Origin: Hermodice carunculata
Lineage: Eukaryota > Annelida > Polychaeta > Eunicida > Amphinomidae
Direction: 5' to 3'
NCBI GenBank assembly: GCA_964020975.1
Contig: CAXHWN010002743.1
Location: 146,401-210,400, forward strand
Length of the DNA stretch: 64,000 bases
Under the pieces are notes generated by a model. The model was not told the DNA's origin and searched no databases. It was given only the letters and a program-made list of their open reading frames with translations. Both the position numbers and the translations under genes were made by a program. Each line of letters begins with the position of its first letter. Position 1 is the stretch's first letter. Shown here in pieces: positions 21,464-38,534 of the stretch.

Positions 21464-24400
21464 ATTATGGTCGGAAGTATAAGTACGAGAATCTTAAACA
21501 AGGTGCCAACAAAACTGTCTAAAAAACCATCGCATTGCAAGTCACAAACAACTTCTAATCTGAATACATATTGTGGTCCCAGCTATGTCAAACGTTTTAA
21601 ATGGTATTAGAATTACACCATGTTAATTTTGTGGTTTGCAAATAAATTTTGCAACACTTCGTTTCTGGAAAGAGTCGACTGTAGTTTGACTTTCGTCTTG
21701 TGGTGCACTTCTCTAGAAAAATCGCAGGTATTCATTTTTTTTGTTTTGCATTTGTTTATATACATTTCTGTCATTATTACCTAAGAATTGAAACGTATTG
21801 AATTTATTGTCGAATAAAAGAATCTGAATCTGATCTCCACGTACATGTATATATTGAAGGTGTTAATCGTCTTGATTCGACGTCCCTCTCAGACGCCTGA
21901 TTTATCCTTTTTAATATTTCGCTGGTCCCAACTTGAGGCTGATTTTGATAAAAACACTCCATCCATAGCATATATTCTTACAATTATTAGTTAAGCAACT
22001 TGACATTGACCCGCTGCCAAATCAAAAGGAAATCATAAACATGATAGACACCTTAATGAGGGGAAAAATAGTAGATTGTGGCTTTTTTACCAGTGCGGTT
22101 TGGACCCAAACTCGAGCAGTAGAAGAACCACAGGTATTCATTTTAACTAAGATCATGTGTCACCACCTTAGCTGCAGCAAGGAGCTTGCCATGAGGAAGG
22201 GAAGATTCACATATTAAGCATGGTTAAATAAGCTTTCCTGATAGAAGTCATACCGGTAACTCCAAAGAGCAAAAAGCAGTAGAAAAGTCATTCACAAAGT
22301 TTCAAAGCATAAAATTACCAAACTCTTTGAGGCAATTCCATTCGTTTGGTTGAAAAAGTGTTATTTAAGGATGGTTAATTTGCATAAGTGGTACATGTGC
22401 CCTCATCTTAGCTGGAGCATAGCTCCGTTGCCTAGCAACTGAGGGGACCATATTAGGTCTGCAGCTAATGTGGTTAATATGAATACCTCCTATTACGTGT
22501 CAACAAGTCTCTTGTTTGTCGCCTGTCTCACACCAAGGAAAACGTCGAAAAAGAAATGCATACTTAAGCACTTGAGCATCATTTGATTTATAGGTGGCGC
22601 TGGTAGTAAAGTTGTCCCGTTTAGCATACACGGCGTCGATGTAGTCGTTAATCTTGCTCGGCTTTACGTGGTAAGTGAGGTACAGAGCCTGAGGAGCAAA
22701 GTGAGTGATCTTCAGTTCTCCTTGAAATGCCAGCTCACAGTTTATCCATAAAGAAAGTATTCATCACAATATCAAGATCACATGGTTTGTGTGCAGACCT
22801 TTGCTTATGACACATTATGTAAGCAGACTGAAAGTTTCCTACACAAATTTTTGTCCGTGATTAATTTATATCATTATATAATTTGGAACGATTATAAATT
22901 CGTCTATTTTAACACACGTAACATAACCAATCTTAACATGGTCGTATAAATACAAGAAAGCAGAGTCAACTTTAAGTTTAACTCGATTTTACCAAATATC
23001 ATTTAGTGATTACGTTCTGAACCTGATTATTAACTTTAACTTGTCGTCTGTATATGTTTCACGGACTGTGACAAAAACATCCACCTATAAAGTACATATG
23101 CATGAATTTGTAGACAAGTAACATGACTTCAACCGCTGGTGGGTGCACGTGTGGTCACAATTGCAGGACACCTGAATAAATTTTGAGGATGTTAGTTGTA
23201 AAAAGAACATGCAATTAACCGAAATTTCAGCACGCATGCTGTATAGTTTTACGCACAGGCGCTCTTAACATCCATTCCCTCAAGCATTCGTGCTAAATTA
23301 TGCTAATGGAGGGGGGGGGGGGGGATAGGGTCAACCTGGAACATCTGAACGGGCAATGGTCCACATTGGGTTTTAAACTTACGTTTTACCCTGTGTTCAT
23401 TTCCACAAATCGTTGAGCCTGACCAAACTTGATTCCGCCGGTGCTTCTTGTAAAAACGTAAGTGGATCAAAGAATACAGTCTGACTGACAATTGAGAGCA
23501 GCTGTCATACGGCCAATGCAACTGAACGAACTTGATTCAAGATGGGATACCCGTTTGAATTTTGGCTCTGGAATGTCATTCTTTTGACAATAAATGGCTT
23601 TTGTGGGACATTTGCGACAATTATAGGCGTGTTGGCATGGATATCTGTGGATTTCAATGGTTGTCAGTGTGACATACTGGTTAAAACTGTTTTGGAATAA
23701 AGTGGTGAGTTGCAGCTTGTTGGTTCGTACAGAAACGGAGAAATCATGTCAAAACGTGAAGTGAGATGGTGGTCCTGATGTGAGCTTTGTTTCAATCCAT
23801 TCTGTGTGGGAGCTCCGTCTGTCGACGTAGTGGTTCAAGGCCCACCCTTCCCCATCTGATAAGCACGAATGATTAGCTGCATAGATGAATACACAATAAT
23901 TCATGGGCTACTGCCTGGTTCGATTTACTTAACCTGTCACCAATCACTACGCTACAGGTAACACACAAACAACAATATTGTGTGGGAGATGGCGTCCATT
24001 TTTAATGAATTTGAAACATATCAAGAAAGAACAAAATTTACATTGACTTTAATTTCCAGTAAGACTTGAGACAGGATAAGTAGGCCTACATGGCACTGGA
24101 CCTCCAGTATGATCATGGTACCTTGCGAGTCCGGTAAAGCGCCTCGTTTTTTTTTTTTTTTTTTCATTTGTTTTTTATGCAATAAGGTCCTATATGAGTC
24201 ATCGCATGTACAGATGTTCCAGGTTCACCCTCTCTACTCCCCACCCCACCTCGTATATTTGCATTTAGCACGAATGCTTGACTGACTGACACGAGCGCCT
24301 GTGGATTTTATGTGGTCAAATTTATGTCATACATGTTTTCATAAAGTCACGCGTACGCATTGGGGGCTGAATATTTATGATCACATCACGTCCACATAAC

Positions 24401-24851
24401 GCATTGAACAATCGAGTAGGACTGTGCACGCGTAATCATCCTCGTGTTTGTGGCATAAAACCGCGTCGTCAGTTTAGCACTATATTTATGACGGACAGTG
24501 ATGCTGCACCGGCACGGCCCCTGGTACTCTCGTACTTACGTGGGAGAGGACGTAAGCGTTCCTATGGTAGGGCAAGGGGAAGGGATTGATGACCAATAGC
24601 AGCTTGTCTCCTCCATAGTAGTCGGCAAGTTGCTTCATCACTGGCCAGTCCCGGCTACTGTCCGGACAGTTCAGGTCAAAGAATGCCTGCAACTTTACCG
24701 GAGCATCCAGCTTACCGTCGCCGAGTACAACTCCTGGAAGTCGGCCTGTCAGAGGTATCGGGGATTGCAAACCTTCAGCTCCGGGGATATTTAGCAGGCA
24801 AGACCACATTAATGCTATGGATGCTAGACTCCACATGGTTGAAGGCGACAA
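20188..24851 (-). CDS. Secreted DsbA/thioredoxin-fold protein, paralogue B (4 exons, CxxS)
   Basis: Exons 24540-24851, 22564-22688, 21042-21154 and 20188-20306 join in frame (donors GTAAGT, GTATGC, GTGAGT) to give 222 aa from Met1, or 217 from Met6, which starts MWSLASIALMWSCLL and is the likelier leader start. The redox strand and turn read KLQAFFDLNCPDS (C62, S65): the second active-site Cys is Ser, as I recall for the plant homologues. It is followed by SRDWPVMKQLADYYGG and LLLVINPFPLPYHRNAY. The cis-Pro loop is GVAGTPWYFVND (P190) and the end LLDPLINP. With one active-site Cys it may act as a disulfide isomerase or holdase, or be non-redox; this is inference. Introns are 0.7-1.9 kb and carry simple repeats and a LINE-like 3' tail. 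Confidence 0.88.
21042..21154 (-). CDS. Paralogue B exon 3
   Basis: 113 nt, acceptor ..CCAACTTTCAG, donor AGAA|GTGAGT. It encodes MLADVASDATGIPSSTYV and SYEGDTRSGWKFAAR. The SYEGDTRSGWKFAAR stretch is identical in paralogue C. Confidence 0.88.
21243..21290 (+). repeat. (GATA)n microsatellite in intron 2 of paralogue B
   Basis: Twelve or so GATA units, then AATA/AAGT-type decay. Confidence 0.95.
21395..21830 (+). repeat. Decayed repeat ends in intron 2 of paralogue B
   Basis: ATGTCTATGTAAAGGCACAGA followed by (CTTT)n at 21420-21458 resembles the hairpin repeat end. TTGTCGAATAAAAGAATCTG AATCTGA near 21809-21835 resembles the 3' tail of the LINE family ending at 18207 and 61352. Confidence 0.4.
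22564..22688 (-). CDS. Paralogue B exon 2
   Basis: 125 nt, acceptor ..TGCTCCTCAG, donor TTAA|GTATGC. It encodes ALYLTYHVKPSKINDYIDAV followed by TTSATYKSNDAQVL, the same insert as in A and C. Confidence 0.88.
22689..24539 (-). other. Intron 1 of paralogue B
   Basis: No exon recognised. It contains a G14 run (23311-23324), a T17 run (about 24150-24166) and the short antisense ORF at 23542. Confidence 0.5.
23542..23700 (+). CDS. Short hydrophobic ORF (52 aa)
   Basis: ATG to TAA, 52 aa, with one long hydrophobic stretch (NVILLTINGFCGTFATIIGV) and two Cys near the C-terminus. It is antisense inside intron 1 of gene B. No family recognised; it is short enough to be chance. Confidence 0.15.
   Translation: MGYPFEFWLWNVILLTINGFCGTFATIIGVLAWISVDFNGCQCDILVKTVLE
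24540..24851 (-). CDS. Paralogue B exon 1 (leader and CPDS site)
   Basis: Ends phase 0 at ..NAYVLSH with donor CAC|GTAAGT. The SPIPLTGRLPGVVLGDGKLD segment before the redox strand is shared with A and C. Two Met codons five residues apart precede the hydrophobic leader. Confidence 0.88.
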
Positions 24852-26460
24852 ATGTACCTTCTTCTGTCAACGATATTCGTAAAAATACATGTGCTATAGT
24901 GATGATTAAAGAATAACTTTGCAATCACGAGATGTCAATACACCAGGTAGTCGTGACGCTATCGATCGGTGGCACTTGGTACAAAGTGTATATGCTGTGT
25001 CATCCCTGTTAATGTTAACTCTTTCGGGGTGAGAAAAGTTCAAGGCGATACTCCCATTATGCGAAGGTACAAAGTGTCCTGAAAGATAGTATCGATTTAT
25101 ACATAAATAAGTAATTTATATCCGATCGCCATCTATTCTGTGATAACTTAAGATTGTTTGCCAGTGGGCAAACTGTGGCAACATGATGAAGCAAAAAAAA
25201 TATAACTTACCATGCGCTGTTGACCAATTGTATCGTGAACAGTCAAGCCGATTAAGATATAACTACTTCTTATCTATATCCAAATCACGAGACCGAATTG
25301 ACTGCATACAGTGATACCTGGGTCCAAGCGGACTTCATAGAATTAGAATTCATTGCAAGTCCGTTTAGAGTGTTGTGGAAAATGTGTAGGCCTACTGTAA
25401 AATGACCCTCTTAATCCTGGTGAAAGTGACATCGACAGGATAAGCCCAAAGTTTGATCTTTGGTGCAATTTAAATAGAAACCCCCAAATTGTGTGTAGTT
25501 CGTTGGTTGGACATTCCATATTTTGGATAGAAAGCTGTCACTTTGCAGTGTTTCATTACATTAAATAAAGTTACATCTTGAGATGCATTTTATGCATGAT
25601 TAGCTGTGACTCATTGTCAAAATACCCGAAATTGGCGTTTCAAATTATTTTGAAGCCTCTGTGAATAATACCTACGATTTACATTGTAATGGATGTGTAG
25701 CTGTGTTTTTTGTTTGTTTCTTTTTCTGGGTTGTGTGTTTATTGTTTTGTTCTTGGTTTCTTTTATCTCTGTATTTTTTTGGCTGTTTTAGGCCGGTGAC
25801 AATTAATATGTGTAATAACATCTAGATCTGTTCTGCTTGGTCAAAGTAGTCATGATTTTTTTTACTGCGAATATAACATATCGCCAAGGCAATCGTCTAA
25901 GAACTTTTAAGACAAGGACTTACCTGCATTCGACCATGCAAGGTGAATTTCTACTAATTTTGAAGTTTCACTTGGCCAGGTATGCAGATCACAACGTGAT
26001 ATTTGTTTTTTGTTTTGTTTTGTTTTGTTTTTTGCGTAGAGCCTAGCACTTTCAACGTAGTTTTAATGCTGCTTTATCAGATAATTTAATGGTACAACTA
26101 TAACTGAATGAGAAAGCCGTTTTATTTTCATAATTGAAAATACCATATAATGTATATCTGTTTTCTCGCATTTTTATGTTCAGCATTTAACTATGTTATA
26201 TTACATAGTTTGTGTTCTAGACAGTTAGATGGCTTCAATTATTGCACAGATTTTCTTGAAACGAGACTTGCAGAAAGCTTTAAAAGAACCATTTAACATT
26301 TTCTGCCACAACAAAAGAAAAAAAAAACCCAGCTCGAACTAACTTGAACAAAGTTGGCAAAGATGAATTCACGGTAATTTTTTTCACTCGCATGAACGCA
26401 AACGATTAAAAGGTCTTTTGGTTGGGCATTGCATAAATGCGACTCGTAGCCTGGAAACGA
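24852..26460. other. Region upstream of paralogue B, no gene seen
   Basis: Should contain the gene B promoter; no TATA box or known motif was clear. T/G-rich sequence at 25700-25790 and 26005-26035. Confidence 0.4.
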
Positions 26461-26464
26461 ACGG

Positions 26465-26505
26465 AAACTAGAAAAGATAATTTGCTGCATAGCAAATCAG
26501 TGTGT
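26465..26505 (+). repeat. End fragment of the hairpin repeat family
   Basis: AACTAGAAAAGATA precedes a hairpin ATTTGCT-GCAT-AGCAAAT (26480-26497) and GTGTGTGTC, the same order as at 28325-28372. Confidence 0.55.
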
Positions 26506-26573
26506 GTCTTCAATGCATATTGGGAGGGAAATGTATATCTATTCCATAACACAGGAGTAAAAGTTGGAATGAC

Positions 26574-26671
<98 letters not shown>

Positions 26672-26692
26672 AATAATAATAATAATAATAAT
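26574..26692 (-). repeat. (TAA)n/(TGA)n microsatellite, possible LINE 3' tail
   Basis: TAA units flank a central TGA block. On the minus strand it lies just downstream of the LINE at 26860-27872, where CR1-like elements commonly have a simple-repeat tail. Confidence 0.8.
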
Positions 26693-26859
26693 TTCAAGTC
26701 GAGGTGCACTACAATAAAACATTCGCGCCGAGGCACTATTCTTCGATTAGAATGAAAGAGCCAAAGATGAAATGGTAAATACAATGAACCAAAAATGAAA
26801 CTATATACATTCGGTACAATTGAAAGAAAAATAGTGGCTTACATCCTGCTGTGGCATAG

Positions 26860-27872
26860 TACACATAGAGAACATTTACAGGATGGGCCAAGCCATGTGT
26901 GTATGAGTCCTTTGAACTGAGAGAGGGTGGTTGCTTCCTTGATATGGAGGGTGAGTACATTCCACAGCTTGGCCCCTTGGTAGCGTACAGAGTTTCTGCC
27001 TTAAGTGACCGGATTATAAGCAGGCTGCTGGGTCCTATTGTTATCTCTTAGATTGTAGGGAGTCTGATATCTTTCAAATAGACTTTTAAGGAAATCTGGG
27101 CCATTGTGTGTGATACTTTTGTATGCTTCTGTAGATAATTTGCGTAGACGACTTAGATAGAGAGACGGCTTATTTGCTCGTTGTACAAGATCAAAGTAGG
27201 AAGAGTTGTGGTCATTTTAGACAAAACGAAGGACTAGTTCTTGTATCCTTTCCATTTTGTAAGTGTCGGTTTGTCCACATAGGTGCCAAACAAGAGGGCA
27301 GTAATTGAAGTTAGATAGAATGAAAGCATAAAAAATTTGCATCTTTTTTTTTTGACTTAGAATCGCTGAGAACCGTTTTAGTACACTTATTTGTTTAACA
27401 GCCTACTTACATATATGAGTAATGTAGCCATGGAATTTCAGCTTATACACCAAGTAGTTTTACACATTTTTCTGGCTTGAGTTTAATACCTTCTGTTTCA
27501 AAGTAGTAATTATCCGGATGACACTTGAGTTCTGGAAGTAAGTAGCATAACTTAAAACTTATCAGGATTGACTTTCATGTCCTTGTCGTTAAGCCATTTG
27601 ATACCAATATGAGTAGCTGTATTGTCATCCGCATAATTATAAAGACCACATTTGCCTTTAAAAAAGAAGAAAAAATTGTTCATGAAAATATTGAAGAGCA
27701 GAGGTCCAAGGATACTTTCTTGGGGAACCCCTCTTAATGTGATCGTCCATTGACTGAAGCTTCCATCGTATTTTGCCCTTTGTTCACGGTCAGTTAGATA
27801 ACTACCAATTAACTGACATGCATTGTCCGAGAAACCATATGACATCTCTATTATAACTTTGAAGTTATTCAA
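26860..27872 (-). mobile_element. Jockey/CR1-like LINE, RT C-terminal half
   Basis: The minus strand encodes LIGSYLTDREQ, the RT motif GVPQESILGPLLFNIFMNNF, YADDNT, then the thumb and tail: PSLYLSRLRKLSTEAYKSIT, SVRYQGAKLWNVLTLHIKEA and FKGLIHTWLGPSCKCSLCVL with the closing Cys cluster. Broken by several stops and truncated at the 5' end. Confidence 0.8.
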
Positions 27873-27879
27873 GATTTAA

Positions 27880-28375
27880 AGTTTCTTATGGTGCTACCTA
27901 GCATAATTTAAATTGCTACAACTTTTGTTTTTAATTCATTAGGTGCGCAATGGTCAATAGCCTCCTAGTAGAGGTTGAAATGACATCTCTATCTATAATA
28001 GTGTTAATGATATTCAAAATAAAAAATTTCGAATACTGCTAATTAGCATAATTAAAATTGCTACAACTTTTATTTTAAATTCATTACATGCGCAGTGGTG
28101 AATAACCTTCTGGTACAAGTTAGAATGACACCTCTATCTGTTATACTTTTGAAGATATTCAATATATAAAATTTCAAATGCCCCTAATTTGCATAATTTT
28201 AAACATCTCCATTGCTCTGAATAAAGGGCAAACTCATTGTATGGAAGTACAATCATGCCAAGTTTGGAGTTCCTACTTATAAAAGTGTCGGACAAATTCA
28301 CTGGTAAAAAGAAAGAAGAAAGAAAGAACCAGAAAAGAAGATTTGCTTCACAGCAAATCTGTCTGGGTGCCGTCA
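27880..28375 (+). repeat. Octamer/hairpin repeat family, copy near 28 kb (head units and hairpin end)
   Basis: Three units of about 130-140 bp, each with GCATAATTNAAATTGCTACA, TTCATTA.GTGCGCAATGG and a GAAGATATTCAA-like string. Then come ATGCCAAGTTTGGAGT, (GAAA)n, and a perfect hairpin at 28339-28360 (AGATTTGCT / AGCAAATCT) followed by GTCTGGGTGCC. Inverted relative to the blocks at 0.8-2.9 kb. Confidence 0.7.
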
Positions 28376-28399
28376 GAATAAGAACAGTTTGAAATGCTA

Positions 28400-28965
28400 C
28401 ACTTTGCCATTGTTCAACATAATCTAAATTTTGTGTATTAGCCTAATTTGTATAAATAAAATGTTACAACTTTGGTTCTTGGTTCTTGGCTCATTGGATG
28501 TGGCCATGTCACAAACTTATGAAATGAAGTTTGAATGAAACATATATATATAATTGTTTTGAAGCTTTTCAACATTTTAGTTTTGTGTACCAGTCTAATT
28601 TGCATAAATCAAAAGCCTGCAACTTTGGTTTATGGTTCACTGGATGGGGTTTTGCCACAAACCTATGAATTGAAGTTGGAATGGTATGTCTATGTGCAAT
28701 AGTTTTGGAAATATTCAACTTTGAAATTTTTCGAAGCCCCTTATATTAGCATAATTTGAAAGTCTATATTTTATACTGTCCATTATATTCGCAGGTGTCA
28801 CAATCCTGTATATGCTCATTGGAATACTGAGTATCTGCAATAGTTTGGAAGATATGGATCTTTTAAATTTTTCATTGCCCCTAATTTGCATTCTTTTAAA
28901 CATCACGACTATTCCAAATAAGATGCACAATTTCACTGGTTAGGTCAGTCACCATAGCAAGTTTG
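28400..28965 (+). repeat. Octamer/hairpin repeat family, further tandem units
   Basis: At least three more diverged units with CTAATTTGCATAA, GCAACTTTGGTT and TTTGGAAGATAT strings, ending in AGTTTGGTGGTTTTCG. Confidence 0.6.
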
Positions 28966-29083
28966 GTGGTTTTCGAAAAAATGTTGCTTGAGAAAATCTC
29001 CAGACCAACTTGGTCGTGAATAAGAAAGAAAAGAAAGAAAAAGAAAGAAAAAGAAAGAAATTCACAATGCCAGTGTTTACTTA

Positions 29084-29175
29084 TACAGTGAAACCTCTCT
29101 ACAGTGGGCACCTTTGGGACCAGAGAAAAGTCACCCCTGTTAGCAGAAAAAAGTGCCCACTCCTGAGAGGGTCAG
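29084..29175 (+). mobile_element. Possible pogo/Tigger-like DNA transposon end
   Basis: TACAGTGAAACCTCTCTACA then GTGGGCACCTTTGGGACCAG resembles the terminal region of Tigger-type elements common in invertebrates. The segment has its own partly inverted AGTGGGCACC / AGTGCCCACT. No matching second terminus found. Confidence 0.35.
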
Positions 29176-29759
29176 CCCTTCTGGGCAGTATGGATGAGTA
29201 TGTGTGCATGTGCGTGTACATTATTCATACATGCACGTATGCATGTATAGTGTATACATATTATAATTCAAGGGAAGGTGTATACATGCAATACAAAACT
29301 GTCTTTCTTCCTTTATTACACAAACAAATTTTAACAGAAGCTGTCAAGAAACTACATGTACATGACCCCAGACAAACACTATACTGTCTCAGTATTGGCT
29401 ACGAAGAACAGGCTTCATGTCACTAGTTACAAGAAAACAAAGACATGGAAGTGTCCACTGAGATGACAAAAATCCACACAATGTTTCAGTGGGAACTATA
29501 GCCAGCCTGATACATATGGCAGCATGGAGAAGATCTGTTCCTGCATGAACAGAAAGAAATTTGCTGTAGTTTATTGAGAACCTCATTATACAGTTGTTGG
29601 GAGTCCCCGCCCCCAATTTGCTACAAGAGCCAAACTTTCCACACCATATACCTACCTGGCATACATGGCTGGAAGGCTGCCTATGAAACAGGTTCAAGCT
29701 GAATGCAAAATGGTTGCCTAGCACCATGAAGGTCTATGCAACAGTAGAAGCCCTGGATA

Positions 29760-30140
29760 CTTGTGTATTGTTGGGAACTTCAGTTTATTTAGCATACATT
29801 AAAATTCACCAACTTTTGTTTGCATGCTATTGAATTTGCCAGATGTCTCAAACCTAGAAGTTAAGTTAAAACTTTGTGTCTAACTGCAATAGTTTGGAAG
29901 ATATGGAGCTTTAAAAATTTGAATTGCCCCTCATTTGTATATTGACACATGGCTATTCCAAACCAAATGGCAAAATTTCATTGGTAGGTCAGTCAATATG
30001 ACAAGTTTGGTGGTTTTGGGAATAACAGTGTCTGACAAAAACTCCTGACAAATTTGGGTGCCATGGATCGCAAGGGAAAACAATATGTGTGGGTTGGCAC
30101 CCAGACATAAAGAAAGAAATGAAGAATTTTAGGAAAAACA
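29760..30140 (+). repeat. Octamer/hairpin repeat family, short copy
   Basis: AGTTTGGAAGATATGGAGCT, GCCCCTCATTTGTATA, AAGTTTGGTGGTTTTGG, then GTGGGTTGGCACCCAGACAT and (AAAG)n-like sequence: the same order of parts as the other copies. Confidence 0.6.
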
Positions 30141-30149
30141 GAAAAGTAG

Positions 30150-35642
<5,493 letters not shown>

Positions 35643-36839
35643 TTAACGGTTCACAACCACGGATTTGCAAAAGCATTCAAAGGCAATCTTTATGCAGCTT
35701 AATTCTCTCAGATTTCTTGCACACCTATGATTGAACAGGCGTGTCACTGCAAAATTTGTTGCATACCGAATAGAAATTTTATCATTTGATCTTTTCAGAG
35801 AACGTTCTATATACTGACAATGTTTTATCGTGGTGTTATTTTTCTCACCGAATTTTTTAGTTTTCTTCAAAAATCGTTCGAGAAGAAACCTTGGTTACTA
35901 GTGCACTTATAGTTATAACATGGCGAGTGTAATTGAAACGTTACTGATAAATGATTCACTCATTAAACGCCATACACATTCGTAACGCTTATATTGTCAA
36001 CACTCGCACTTTCATTGATGTCATTGTTTTTTTTATGGAATTTGAGGATTTTGCACCGTGCAAACAGGAAAATAAGGACATTTTTATTTCAGGACCAGAT
36101 TATGTTCTGAAAATCTAGTACTCCCGAATTACACCCTATTCAATTTTATGTTGTTTGTCTAAAATTGTTATTTCATATGAAGACCTCCCCATTTTCATGT
36201 CTCTTGCAGGGACTGAAAACAAGAAGTTCTCATCAGAAAGCCTTATTTCTACACTGGTACCGGAATATAACATTGTCTCCATTTTTTCTTTCCTTTCTTT
36301 CTTCTTAAATCATAATTAGCAGACTAAAAGTGTGTACATGGAGAGAGTGGTAGAGCATTGTATTGGCCTAATTGACTTTTTCGCCAACTAAATATTTCAG
36401 GGGGGTTGGAAAAGCTCAAAGTTGATCTCAGAAATTAGTTCCGGGTTAATGTACTGAAATTCAAATCAAAACTTGACGTTGATATATGGATAAATTGATA
36501 GATAGAGATAGATAGATAGATAGATAGACAGACAGATAGATAGATAGATAGATAAATAGATAGAGAGAGAGAGGAAAGAGAAAGAGAGATAATAAAAATC
36601 ATATCTAGAAGTTAATATTTCATGTCATTTTCTGTGGGTTCTTTTAATTCCAAATCATCAGGGTATATTTGCGGAATATATTCTCGGAAGTGTTTATTAT
36701 ATGATGTTTAATATGCCATCATTGGTATTGGAAGATAAATGTTGATATTTTGGTAACTCTTGAATCTCTTTGCTGGCATTGTTGGTTTATAATTTATGAA
36801 TACGGGTAATGTTTGTCGGAGCCATCAATACGTCTAAAT
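35643..36839. other. No gene seen
   Basis: AT-rich. Holds an impure (GATA)n array at 36499-36560 followed by GAGA-rich sequence. Confidence 0.5.
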
Positions 36840-38160
36840 GTCAACTTAAAACATTTATCATAACATTTCTTTTGACAACTTTACATAAAAAATTTCCCAT
36901 TGTCTGTCTACAGATGGAACCTCCAATATTGACATATACGTTACAAATAAAAAAGTTCAACAACTCAACAAACTGATTATATACAAATACAGACCGGCCA
37001 TTAATCATATCATTACCCAAAAGTGCTCCTTTATAAGATATATTCATTTATTCGAAAGTTGTTTTTCTCATAAGTTTCAAATACCAGTGACTTTGTACGT
37101 TCTTTTAAATGGGAGTGAGAAATAGTTGCGCACAAAATGAAGTCCAAAGACGAAATCTGTTTAAATATAAATGATTATCTGTACATTCAAATTCTCCAAC
37201 AAGATCTTGGAGTTAGACAAAATCCAGAATCTGTTAATAGCAGGTAGGATGCTTCTAACTGACCATAGCAATTAGATCAAAATCAATGTACCTTCTTTAA
37301 GCCTTTAGACGAGAAAACTGACAATACTTTAGTAAACAAAATTTGGAACCTGCTATGAATCGGGACTTATTAGGATTATTGTGCAGTTTAGGAAGTTAGT
37401 AAATGTTGGGTAAATGAGCATGTGCATCAGAAACTTTCAAGCCAGGTGAAGATGAAAATTGCTGATGTTTGTTCAAAGTAATATCAAGCGATTCATATAC
37501 TGTTCAAATGTGGGAGAACTTGAATTCGTCAAAAGGCCCAGTCCTTGGATAGCAAATTTACAAAAACTGTTTGCATATCACAATAATATCAATGGATACT
37601 TAATCAGCAGGTGCAAAAACATATTTATCGTGGATCTCTTGCAGGCACTGAACAACTTTTGGATATGTCAGTGCAGGAGCTACTAGTTGTTTGCTGGATT
37701 TGTCCGCGCAGGATCTGCTAGTTGTTCGGTTGTTTTCTGAACCTTCTGTTAGTAATGGTGTGCCTTATTTCATTTATCCATTCACCCAAGACAGAAATAT
37801 CGAACTTATGATTCTTTGCCCACTTTCTAACATATCCTTCAACAGCTTCCATAATCGTTTCTTGTCTTTTTTTAATATTTGCGATGTCCTTGTGTAAATC
37901 CATGCCTAGCCGGAGTATTTATCCCTTGTCATGAACAGCCGATCTTCGAGTAGTTTTGGTGGCATTCCATACCCCTTTTCTTCGAACCCAAAGGGCCAAA
38001 TAGTATATAGCCAATTTTTTTTTTTGCCAATAACTCCTGATCTTGTCTTCGATTTGTTAATTTTGTTTCCTGTCTCTCCTTGGATTGGCATGGTTTTTTT
38101 CAATAATTTACACGATGAAGATATATCCTGGTTTTGAAAAATGCAAACTTTTATTCCTTC
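36840..38160 (-). mobile_element. Fossil YIDD-type reverse transcriptase, N-terminal to mid part
   Basis: Reading the minus strand from high to low: a PPKLLEDRLFMTRDKYSG segment, then KFDISVLGEWINEIRHTI, QCLQEIHDKYVFAPAD with a following VCK, and finally NFFICNVYVNIGGSICRQT, the block before the RT motif with PMG. This order matches the family seen at 16482 and 63130. Broken in many places; an old fragment whose class (Penelope-like or related) I cannot fix. Confidence 0.5.
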
Positions 38161-38182
38161 TTTTTCCCGAGCTGCAGTTCGG

Positions 38183-38185
<3 letters not shown>

Positions 38186-38277
<92 letters not shown>
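38186..38277. repeat. (TA)n microsatellite
   Basis: About 90 bp of TA with one AC interruption. Confidence 0.95.
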
Positions 38278-38278
<1 letters not shown>

Positions 38279-38534
38279 GGAGTCGCAAATGTAGTGACTC
38301 CATATACGTTTCGCGGCCCGTCTATACAGTTGGATTTTTCGTCTTCTGCGTTACGTGTGTGGACATTAAACAGACATCGCTGGTGCAGTGCTGTGAAAGC
38401 TTCGACTTGCGATCCAGACAACGCGAAGAGCGTCTGCAGAGAATTCTAGAAAAACGGGAAGCTGCCCAGGACCAAGTAGAGACAGAGTGGAGCAAATAAG
38501 GAGTGCTCAAACTTGAAGGAGAAAGACAGTAGAC

